The position numbers and the translations under genes are program-made. Below, piece by piece: positions 56,534-64,000 of a stretch of DNA of 64,000 nucleotides. The stretch covers positions 186,001 through 250,000 of the forward strand of contig JAHHHF010000070.1 of the NCBI GenBank assembly GCA_019359495.1. The letters run 5' to 3'. The notes below the pieces were generated by a model. It ran no database searches. It saw only the letters and a list, made by a program, of their open reading frames with translations, and was not told the origin of the DNA. The DNA comes from Goleter apudmare HA4340-LM2 (GTDB taxonomy: Bacteria > Cyanobacteriota > Cyanobacteriia > Cyanobacteriales > Nostocaceae). Position 1 is the first letter of the stretch. The number at the start of each line of letters is the position of its first letter.

Positions 56534-56616
56534 GTTTTGAGGGATTTTTGGTAGTGTGAGCGTCTCGCTCACGCGGGCAAGATGCCCGCACTACAGTCCA
56601 TCATTTTTATCTTGAC
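56534..56616. repeat. Dispersed repeat pair, copy 2 (partner at 45441-45510)
   Basis: Same orientation as copy 1. It differs by loop TCT instead of AGA in hairpin GTGAGCG/CGCTCAC (56556-56572) and by an additional hairpin GCGGGCA-AGA-TGCCCGC (56573-56589) placed before CTACAGTCC. Confidence 0.85.
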
Positions 56617-56704
56617 CGACGCTCTAGTATTAATTTAGACTTTTCAAACAACCTCTAAGGGTCGTCATTAGTTATTAGTAAGTGTCCAATAACAAAAAAG
56701 AGAC

Positions 56705-56833
56705 AGCATCAACAAAGATGATACTTTAGCTCATGTTGAAGAGACTGTTGCTGGCTACCACGATTTAGAATTAGATGCTCTGATTGGGATTGGTGGTGAT
56801 GGTATAGAGTCTTTGTCTGGTAGAGCCGCATAA
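56705..56833 (+). pseudogene. pfkA: Remnant of ATP-dependent 6-phosphofructokinase gene
   Basis: The frame reads SINKDDTLAHVEETVAGYHD and then LELDALIGIGGDGIESLSGR before a stop. This is the part of PfkA around the ATP-binding GGDG motif (family pattern GDTL...GY...LDALIGIGGDGS). About 42 codons remain; everything before and after is missing and the last residues are out of register. It lies directly beside the composite repeat region, and an intrinsic terminator follows at 56880. The fragment is too short to be functional. Confidence 0.7.
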
Positions 56834-56879
56834 TTACTTAGTGCAAACTGCGCGATCGCTCAGTACTTATATATATGCG

Positions 56880-56908
56880 CCCCCGATCAATTGGGGGTTA
56901 TTTTTTGG
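56880..56908 (+). terminator. Intrinsic terminator
   Basis: CCCCC and GGGGG form a stem around an 8-base loop and are followed by TTATTTTTT. It probably ended the transcript of the lost gene that left the pfkA remnant. Confidence 0.8.
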
Positions 56909-56999
56909 CAGTAATTTAATCACAACAGCAGAAGCAATCGTTTTACCGGACTGTAATATAAAAATTCAGTAAATTTTTCAACAAGATTTCGTGTATTAA

Positions 57000-57370
57000 A
57001 TTTACCTTAAACTTCATTCTTTACGCGGATGCCATTCTAAGAAGTACTTGCAAATAGTAGCCTAAACAAATTACCGGGGTTTTTACTTAATGGAAAAGAT
57101 ACCTTAGCTTTATATCGACATCATTCTCTGATCAGGCAGAGGAACCGTGCAGCTATGCCTTTAATTGGCTTGTTGTTAGCGTAGTCCCAGCAATTACTCA
57201 AGCGCCATCCGTAGGAGTTTCCTCCCTTGAGAGAAACTGCATTTGGGATCGCCCAGCATTAAAAACATCAGGTTTTCAGACTTACACAAGACTAAAGCAA
57301 CTTCAATTTAGTCAGATGTTTTGTGTTGAATTTTCGTGCTTTTATCGTTTTAATCACTCAACTAATAATT
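57000..57370 (+). promoter_or_regulatory. Long upstream region of the giant nuclease gene
   Basis: No gene is visible. Two helices are apparent: AGGCA (57136-57140) with TGCCT (57158-57162), and CTCAAG (57199-57204) with CTTGAG (57228-57233), the latter enclosing GGAG/CTCC. The last 100 bases are AT-rich without a good ribosome-binding site. A structured leader or riboswitch is possible, but I do not recognise a known class. Confidence 0.35.
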
Positions 57371-60300
57371 ATGGCAGCGACAACTCTGAATCCTGGTGAT
57401 ATTGCGATTGTTGGTTATAACACCACCAATCCAGATAGTATTCGTCTAGTAGTACTTGTAGATATCGGTTCTGGCACAACCTTCAACATTACAGATAATG
57501 GTTGGCAATCTAGCGGTAGCTTCAGAACTGGGGAGGGAATTCTGACTTACACCGCACCCACAGATATTGCTGCGGGTACTGTTCTCACTTGGACAAATGG
57601 CAGTAATAGTAATTCACCAGGGTTTAACTCCAATAATCCTAGTAATTTTGCTCTTAATGCCAGTGGTGATTCACTGGTTATTTATACAGGGGCGTTAACT
57701 AGCCCAACTTTAATTTATGCACTGAGTTCTGGTAACTGGACGAATGCAACTAGCGCTTCTACATCCGCTGAACCCATTGCGGTGAATAATGGCGCATTGG
57801 TAACAGGTACTACTACAGTAGCTCTAACTACAAATGGTACAAATGGATACTATAACGGTTCTACTTCGGGAACTCAGGCAGAACTGCTAGCAGCTATTTC
57901 TAATTCCGCAAATTGGAATACTAGTTCCACCATCACCGACATTGCCAATTGGCTATCGTCATTCACACTTTCTCAGCCTCTACCAAATATCCAAATCACC
58001 GAGTACATGTACCAAGGTACTAACGGTGAATTCATGGAGTTTACCAACCTTGGCACTACCGCAGTAGACTTTACTGGCTGGAGTTACGATGATAGTGGTC
58101 GCATGCCTGGTACTGTTAATCTGAGTGCTTTCGGGATTGTGCAGCCTGGAGAGTCAGTTATCCTCACAGAAGCGACTGAAGCAGATTTCCGTGCAGCATG
58201 GGGATTATCTGCTGAGGTTAAGGTAATTGGTGGGTTGACAAGAAATCTGGGGCGGGCTGATGAGATTAACCTGTACGATAATAACGGTCAACTCATAGAC
58301 CGCCTCACCTATGGAGATGAAACCTTTCTGGGGACAATTCGCACCCAGACTAGAAGTGGTTGGACTGAGCCAGGGAATCTAGATGCTGTCACTATTAATA
58401 CTGATTGGCAGCTTTCTACTGTCGATGATGCTCAGAATTCTCGCACCTCTATTGGTGGTGATATTGGCAACCCAGGTTTTTATAACGTCAACAACACACC
58501 TCTACCAGGTATAACCATTACTCAATCTGGTAGTAGCACTGATGTAACGGAAGGTGGGGTGACAGATAGCTACACCATAGTACTGAAAACTGAGCCTACA
58601 GCAGATGTCACTATTAACATCTCTGTTGATAATCAGGTGACAACCAGTTCGCCAACCTTGATTTTCACTTCCCAAAACTGGAATATCGCCCAAACTGTAA
58701 CAGTCACTGCGGTTGATGATACTTTGGTTGAAGGGACACACACTAGCAGCATTACCCACACTGTTAGTAGTAGTGATGGTAATTATAATGGTGTGGCGAT
58801 CGCTAACATCAATGTAAATATTCTCGACAATGACGCACCACCCAACACTAACGTCAATGTCCAAATCACCGAGTATATGTACACTGGCGAGAATGGTGAA
58901 TTTGTCGAATTTACCAACCTCGGTACTACAGCCGTAGACTTTACTGGCTGGAGTTTTGATGACAACACTCGCCTCTCTGGTTCATTCAATCTGAGTGCTT
59001 TTGGTATTGTCCAGCCTGGGGAATCAGTGATTTTAACCGATGGTTCAGCCGAGACATTCCGTACTGCATGGAATCTACCCGCCTCGGTGAAAATCATCGG
59101 TAACTCCAACCAAGGTTTAGGACGCGCTGATGAGATTAACCTGTACGATAACACCGGACAGCTAATAGACCGCCTCACCTACAATGATGAAGGATTTGCA
59201 GGTACTATTCGCACACAGAACGCTAGTGGTTGGACGGAAGCAGCGAATCTCGATTCTTTTGAGATTACCACCAATTGGAAGCTTTCTGCCATTAATGATG
59301 GTCAGAATTCTCGCTTGTCTACAGGTAATGATGTCGGCAACCCAGGTACTTACATTCCTAACCCTGTATCTACTGTTGGCGCACCGAAAATTGAAATTAA
59401 CGCCAGCACAACGGATTTCCTGGATGGGCAAAACCTACCTGTTCCCCTACCCAAGACTGGTGCTGGTGCTATTAGTGGTGTAATTAACGATCCTACCGAC
59501 CCGGCGAGGACATTGGGTATTAACTTCACCTTGAGTGATACCGATACACCAATTGAGAACCTTACAGTCACAGTCACCAGTAGTAATCAAGCAGTTGTCC
59601 CTGATGCCAACCTCACCCTGACTGGTACTGGTGCAGAACGTAATCTGAAGATTAATCCTGCTGGTGTGGGTTTAGCAAATATCACTGTCACCGTGAGTGA
59701 CGGGACACTCAGCAGTTCCTACATCATTAACTACGGCGCTTCCGCAGGATCTGTCACTCCTAGCACTCGTTTTCTGACAGGGACAAGTGACGCTTCAACT
59801 GCGATCGCTATTGATGCCAATTATATGTTCGTTGCCGACGACGAAGACCAAACAATTCGGCTGTACGATCGCAACAATTCCGGTTTACCACTAGCCAGCT
59901 TTGACTTCACCTCATTACTGGGATTATCCGGTTCCAGTGAAGTAGACATCGAAGCTTCAACCCGCATTGGCAACACAATTTACTGGTCAGGTTCTCACAG
60001 CAACAACAGTAATGGCAACGATGCGCCCAACCGCGAACGGATTTTCGCTACGCAGATTTCTGGTACAGGCGCGAGTACTGCGCTGACCTTCCAAGGATAC
60101 TATCAATTCCTCGAAGACGATTTAATTGCTTGGGATAATAACAATGGTCATGGGTTGGGTGCTAGCTTCCTAGGGCTGGCTGCGAGTGCAGCAAATGGTG
60201 TATCACCAGAAATTCGCAACGGTTTCAACATTGAAGGCTTGACAGTTGCACCCGATGGAAATAGTGCTTATGTTTCCTTCCGTGCGCCCAATTTACCGAC

Positions 60301-63300
60301 CAGCGATCGCACTGATGCCTTAATTATTCCTGTTACCAACTTTACCAGCATTCTCAATGCCACAGGTGGGACAACTGGATCTGCAAGCTTTGGCGCACCT
60401 ATCTTCTTAGATTTAGGTGGACGTGGTATCCGCAGCATTGAGCGTAACTCTAGTAACCAATACTTGATTATTGCTGGCCCGGTTGGTGGTGCCACAGGAA
60501 CAGCACCAAATGATTTCCGGCTTTACACATGGACTGGTAACGCTGCTGATGCACCTGTGTTGAGTACTGCTGATTTAACAGCGTTGAACGCTAATGGTAG
60601 TTTTGAGTCGATTGTGGAAGTGCCAAATTCCCTCACCAACACTAGCCAAATTCAACTACTGGTAGATAACGGCGATACCATTTGGTACAACAACGGCACA
60701 ATTTCCAAAGACTTAGCTCAAGATAACTTCCAAAAATTCCGCAGTGAAGTAATTACCTTGGGTGGTTCACCTAACATCATCATCAACGAAATTGACTCAG
60801 ATACTCCAGGCACCGACGCAGCAGAGTTTGTCGAACTTTATGATGGTGGTGTGGGCAATTCCGACCTCAGTGGGTTGGTAGTCGTTTTCTACAACGGTTC
60901 TAATGACCAATCATACGCAGCTTTTGACTTGGATGGCTTCAGCACCGATGCTAACGGCTATTTTGTTTTAGGTAATGCAGGTGTACCGAATGTAGACTTG
61001 GTGTTTGCTGGGAATACTTTGCAAAATGGGGCAGATGCAGTTGCCATCTACAGAGGTAATGCTAGCGACTTCCCCAATGGTACAGCCGTCACCACGAATA
61101 ATTTAGTTGATGCGATCGTTTATGACACAAGTGATGCTGATGATACTGGCTTGCTCATTCTATTAAATCCAGGTCAGCCCCAGGTAAATGAAGACGAGGG
61201 CGGTAATGGTGCTATAAATTCGCTACAACGAGTACCTAATGGTAATGGTGGCGATCGCAACACCAGCACCTACCAAGCCCTAACCCCAACACCAGGAGCA
61301 GCAAATGCGACCACTCCTCCAGGTGTGACAATTACCCAATCTGGTGGTAGCACCAACGTCACCGAAGGCGGGGCGACGGATACCTACACTATTGTGCTGA
61401 ATACCCGACCGACAACTGACGTTACAGTTACTATCACTCCTGACTCCCAAACTACAACCAGTGCTACTACTCTCACCTTCACCCTTGCTAACTGGAATAT
61501 ACCCCAAACGGTGACAGTGACAGCCGTAGATGATGTCCTGGTGGAAGGTACACATAACAGTGTTATTACTCATGCAGTCAGTAGTAATGATACCAACTAT
61601 AACGGAATCAACATTGACTCAGTTACTGCAACTATCACTGATAATGATGTTTCTCTCTCCATTACCAAAATTCATCAGATTCAAGGTAATGGTGCAGCCT
61701 TTGACTCTACCTTTAGCGGTATTCGCACAATTGAAGGGATTGTGGTTGCAGCTTTCCCTGGTATTTCCGGGCTGAATGGTTTCTACGTCCAAGAAGAAGA
61801 TGCAGACGCTGATAGTAACTCCACAACTTCCGAAGGGATCTTTATTTTTGACCCCAATGGGCTGTTCTCTGGTAGCGTTGGCAATAAGGTGCGGGTAACG
61901 GGAACAGTGAGCGAATTTACCAGCACGAGTGGTGGGGTTAGCAGCAGCCTTACCCAACTATCTCAGGTCAGCAGTGTAATTAATTTGGGTGCTGATGTTC
62001 TACCTACAGCTACTACCATCCAGTTCCCCGTGACTAGCGTTGCAGATTTAGAACGCTATGAAGGGATGCTGGTGAATGTCAGTGGTGCCAATGGGAGTTT
62101 AACTGTTACTGAACATTTCCAACTCGGTCGCTTTGGTCAGGTTGTGCTTTCGTCTACTGGTGCTAGTAACCAACCTGGTACAGATGGGAGACTAGAACAA
62201 TATACCCAATTCAATGACCCCAGTGTTGCAGGTTACGCTGCTTATTTACAAGAAATTGCCACACGGCGGATTATCCTGGATGACGGCAGAGGTACGCAAA
62301 ACCCTGACCCGATTATTTTTGGTCGTGGTGGTCAACCCTTGAGTGCAACCAACACCCTACGAGGTGGCGATACCGTGGCTAGCATTACTGGCGTTTTAGA
62401 CCAGCGTTTTGAAGGTTATCGCGTCCAAACTTCCACGGGTGTAGACTTTACCCCAGCTAATCCCCGCCCAACAACTACACCAGATGTCGGCGGGACACTG
62501 AAAGTTGCCAGCTTTAATGTCCTCAACTACTTCAACGGTAATGGCACTGGTGGTGGCTTTACCACTGCTGAACAACGGGGTGCAGAAAACCTGAATGAGT
62601 TCAACCGTCAGCGTGATAAAACGATCGCTGCTATTTTAGGATTAAATGCTGATGTTGTCGGTCTGATTGAAATCGAGAATGATGGTTACGGTGCAAACAG
62701 TGCCATTCAAGATTTAATCAACGGACTGAATGCTGTTGCTGGTGCTGGTACTTATGCCTTTATTAATCCCGGACTACCGCAATTAGGTACAGATGCGATC
62801 GCCGTTGGTTTCATCTACAAACCTGGTAGTGTCACCCCAGTAGGTGCAGCAGCTACAGTCTCCGATGGCTTTGGTCAAGGTGCTTTTAATAACCTGAACC
62901 GTAAACCTCTAGCCCAAACTTTCCGACAAAACTCCAATAGTGAACAATTCACCGCCGTCATCAATCACTTCAAGTCTAAGGGTGGAGGTACTCAGGGTGT
63001 CGGTGATGCTGACGCTAGCGACGGTCAAAGTCTGTTCAATGGTACACGCACCCGTGCATCCCAAGATTTGACAGCATGGTTAGCAACCAATCCCACAGGT
63101 ACAACTGACACAGACTACCTGATTATGGGCGACATCAACGCCTATGCCCAGGAAGACCCCATTAAGGCTTTGGAAAGTTCTGGATACACCAACCTCGTAC
63201 CCAATACCTCCTACTCATTTGTTTTCGATGGTCAGTGGGGTTCCTTAGATCATGCTTTAGCTAATGGTTCACTCACAGCGCAGGTAACTGGGGCTGCTAA

Positions 63301-64000
63301 GTGGCATATTAATGCTGATGAACCCAATGTTTTGGACTACAACACCAACTTCAAGTCACCAGGACAACAAACTAGCTTATACAATCCTGATGCTTTCCGT
63401 TCCTCAGACCATGACCCGGTGGTTGTGGGGCTGAACTTAAACACTGCACCTGTAGCTGTGAATGATACAGCCACGACTGATGAAAATACTGCCGTTAACA
63501 TCAACGTCCTGGCTAATGACAGCGATGTCAATGGTGATCCTCTGCAACTGAGTCTGGTATCTGCGCCTGCTAATGGTGTTGCCGCAGTCAATAATAATGG
63601 CACACCCAGCAACTTTGCCGATGACTTTATTGTCTACACCCCGAACGCTGGCTACAACGGTAGTGATACTTTCACTTACGCCGTCAGTGATGGTAAGGGT
63701 GGTACAGCTACTGCATCTGTGGCTGTAACTGTCAACGCTGTCGGTGGGATTATTGGCACTCCTGGTAACGATAACCTCAATGGCACCAACGGTAATGATA
63801 TTATCCGTGGTTTGGGTGGTAATGATACTTTGAGGGGTGGTAATGGTGACGATACCCTCTATGGTGGCGAGGGTAATGATCTACTGGAGGGCGGAAATAG
63901 TAATGATATTCTCTACGGTGAGAACGGCAACGATACCTTACTAGGTGGTAACGGTAATGACATCATGTATGGTGGCAACGGTAACGACTACTTAGATGGT
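57371..64000 (+). CDS. Giant secreted ExeM/NucH-type nuclease with RTX repeats, partial (3' end outside window)
   Basis: One frame runs from ATG at 57371 to the window end, 2210 codons with no stop that I found. Modules by approximate residue: a cyanobacterial N-terminal domain (1-200); lamin-tail domains (206-345 and 497-635; QITEYMY...GEF(M/V)EFTNLG); Calx-beta-like segments (380-490, 1317-1425; VTEGG...D(S/T)YTIVL); DUF3616-like region (795-1130); a third lamin-tail-like domain (1133-1300); OB fold (1428-1530); endonuclease/exonuclease/phosphatase domain (1710-2020; [32 protein letters not shown]); cadherin-like (2022-2120); and RTX nonapeptides GGNGNDxLxGG (2127 on). No signal peptide is seen, so type I secretion by the RTX end is expected. 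It probably degrades extracellular nucleic acid. Confidence 0.88.
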   Translation, partial: MAATTLNPGDIAIVGYNTTNPDSIRLVVLVDIGSGTTFNITDNGWQSSGSFRTGEGILTYTAPTDIAAGTVLTWTNGSNSNSPGFNSNNPSNFALNASGDSLVIYTGALTSPTLIYALSSGNWTNATSASTSAEPIAVNNGALVTGTTTVALTTNGTNGYYNGSTSGTQAELLAAISNSANWNTSSTITDIANWLSSFTLSQPLPNIQITEYMYQGTNGEFMEFTNLGTTAVDFTGWSYDDSGRMPGTVNLSAFGIVQPGESVILTEATEADFRAAWGLSAEVKVIGGLTRNLGRADEINLYDNNGQLIDRLTYGDETFLGTIRTQTRSGWTEPGNLDAVTINTDWQLSTVDDAQNSRTSIGGDIGNPGFYNVNNTPLPGITITQSGSSTDVTEGGVTDSYTIVLKTEPTADVTINISVDNQVTTSSPTLIFTSQNWNIAQTVTVTAVDDTLVEGTHTSSITHTVSSSDGNYNGVAIANINVNILDNDAPPNTNVNVQITEYMYTGENGEFVEFTNLGTTAVDFTGWSFDDNTRLSGSFNLSAFGIVQPGESVILTDGSAETFRTAWNLPASVKIIGNSNQGLGRADEINLYDNTGQLIDRLTYNDEGFAGTIRTQNASGWTEAANLDSFEITTNWKLSAINDGQNSRLSTGNDVGNPGTYIPNPVSTVGAPKIEINASTTDFLDGQNLPVPLPKTGAGAISGVINDPTDPARTLGINFTLSDTDTPIENLTVTVTSSNQAVVPDANLTLTGTGAERNLKINPAGVGLANITVTVSDGTLSSSYIINYGASAGSVTPSTRFLTGTSDASTAIAIDANYMFVADDEDQTIRLYDRNNSGLPLASFDFTSLLGLSGSSEVDIEASTRIGNTIYWSGSHSNNSNGNDAPNRERIFATQISGTGASTALTFQGYYQFLEDDLIAWDNNNGHGLGASFLGLAASAANGVSPEIRNGFNIEGLTVAPDGNSAYVSFRAPNLPTSDRTDALIIPVTNFTSILNATGGTTGSASFGAPIFLDLGGRGIRSIERNSSNQYLIIAGPVGGATGTAPNDFRLYTWTGNAADAPVLSTADLTALNANGSFESIVEVPNSLTNTSQIQLLVDNGDTIWYNNGTISKDLAQDNFQKFRSEVITLGGSPNIIINEIDSDTPGTDAAEFVELYDGGVGNSDLSGLVVVFYNGSNDQSYAAFDLDGFSTDANGYFVLGNAGVPNVDLVFAGNTLQNGADAVAIYRGNASDFPNGTAVTTNNLVDAIVYDTSDADDTGLLILLNPGQPQVNEDEGGNGAINSLQRVPNGNGGDRNTSTYQALTPTPGAANATTPPGVTITQSGGSTNVTEGGATDTYTIVLNTRPTTDVTVTITPDSQTTTSATTLTFTLANWNIPQTVTVTAVDDVLVEGTHNSVITHAVSSNDTNYNGINIDSVTATITDNDVSLSITKIHQIQGNGAAFDSTFSGIRTIEGIVVAAFPGISGLNGFYVQEEDADADSNSTTSEGIFIFDPNGLFSGSVGNKVRVTGTVSEFTSTSGGVSSSLTQLSQVSSVINLGADVLPTATTIQFPVTSVADLERYEGMLVNVSGANGSLTVTEHFQLGRFGQVVLSSTGASNQPGTDGRLEQYTQFNDPSVAGYAAYLQEIATRRIILDDGRGTQNPDPIIFGRGGQPLSATNTLRGGDTVASITGVLDQRFEGYRVQTSTGVDFTPANPRPTTTPDVGGTLKVASFNVLNYFNGNGTGGGFTTAEQRGAENLNEFNRQRDKTIAAILGLNADVVGLIEIENDGYGANSAIQDLINGLNAVAGAGTYAFINPGLPQLGTDAIAVGFIYKPGSVTPVGAAATVSDGFGQGAFNNLNRKPLAQTFRQNSNSEQFTAVINHFKSKGGGTQGVGDADASDGQSLFNGTRTRASQDLTAWLATNPTGTTDTDYLIMGDINAYAQEDPIKALESSGYTNLVPNTSYSFVFDGQWGSLDHALANGSLTAQVTGAAKWHINADEPNVLDYNTNFKSPGQQTSLYNPDAFRSSDHDPVVVGLNLNTAPVAVNDTATTDENTAVNINVLANDSDVNGDPLQLSLVSAPANGVAAVNNNGTPSNFADDFIVYTPNAGYNGSDTFTYAVSDGKGGTATASVAVTVNAVGGIIGTPGNDNLNGTNGNDIIRGLGGNDTLRGGNGDDTLYGGEGNDLLEGGNSNDILYGENGNDTLLGGNGNDIMYGGNGNDYLDG

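Larger units (their letters stand above)
56264..56649. mobile_element. Composite repeat region bounded by an 11-bp inverted repeat
   Basis: Perfect inverted ends GTTTGAAAAGT (56264-56274) and ACTTTTCAAAC (56639-56649) enclose about 386 bases made entirely of short repeats. Inside are GCAAAGG-type palindromes, the 97-bp dispersed repeat (56396-56492), hairpin GCGAT-TTCTA-ATCGC (56494-56508) and the repeat at 56534-56616. No transposase is encoded. It looks like a nest of small insertions or a non-autonomous element that has collected others. Confidence 0.6.

Noticed and set aside
56208-56572. 110-codon plus-strand and 78-codon minus-strand frames
   Set aside because: They run through the dispersed repeats of the composite region and encode no recognisable protein.
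58502-61957. Several minus-strand frames of 75-131 codons
   Set aside because: They are antisense shadows of the giant nuclease reading frame, which has a continuous, domain-rich translation.

Overview
The window is chromosomal DNA of a filamentous, probably heterocyst-forming cyanobacterium of the Nostoc/Anabaena type. The gene content (chlL/chlN, ndhN, AMIN-domain, DUF3172, NrtS and KirBac-type proteins), the very frequent HIP1 octamer GCGATCGC, the heptameric tandem repeats (TACTGAC, TGTCATT, AATTTTG) between genes and the many short palindromic repeats all point there. No rRNA or tRNA gene and no complete prophage or insertion sequence was seen.

Layout. 1-1896: start of the S10-type ribosomal protein operon on the minus strand (rplC, rplD, rplW, rplB cut by the window edge), preceded by a long, hairpin-rich leader (about 1897-2290). 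2836-6696: ndhN, a GNAT acetyltransferase, two unknown proteins, a DUF3172 membrane protein and an AMIN-domain envelope protein. 6702-12512: a CPA2-type antiporter with USP-like tail, then a nitrate/nitrite/cyanate-type ABC transporter (permease, ATPase, NrtA-like lipoprotein) co-oriented with a small NrtS-like membrane protein. 12977-16205: dark-operative protochlorophyllide reductase genes chlL and chlN with a DUF5331 gene between them. 16940-18307: Trp-rich protein, purQ, purS. 18452-24162: a Fur-family regulator (probably Zur), an outer-membrane barrel gene broken by a frameshift, TonB, and a divergent exbB-exbD pair, which together look like an envelope energy-transduction and metal-uptake neighbourhood. 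24218-28304: two tandem PBP2 paralogues. 28511-31802: polyamine-type ABC genes potA, potD, potB without a visible potC.

31803-57370: an 820-bp noncoding stretch with an orphan CRISPR-like repeat and a candidate small RNA; a Pro/Thr-rich membrane protein; an SDR; a DUF1400 lipase-like hydrolase; a KirBac-type channel; three DUF2382/PRC-barrel stress-type proteins; pheT; a YciI-like protein; a mosaic of short repeats; a glycine-zipper protein; a tight cluster of a Cas4/AddB-like Fe-S nuclease, a membrane protein, a GNAT enzyme and recJ; ftsH; a class IV aminotransferase; a helical-repeat membrane protein; ackA; and a repeat-filled region holding a remnant of a phosphofructokinase gene.

57371-64000: the 5' 2210 codons of one giant open reading frame for a secreted ExeM/NucH-type nuclease built of lamin-tail, Calx-beta-like, DUF3616-like, OB-fold, endonuclease/phosphatase, cadherin-like and RTX calcium-binding modules, cut by the window end.

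The signals I consider most worth a second look are the structured rplC leader, the pair of small inverted-repeat elements at 18921 and 40152 with a covarying end, the candidate RNA at 32079-32261, the orphan CRISPR repeat, the ABC-transporter/NrtS pairing, the Fe-S nuclease/RecJ cluster and the giant modular nuclease.
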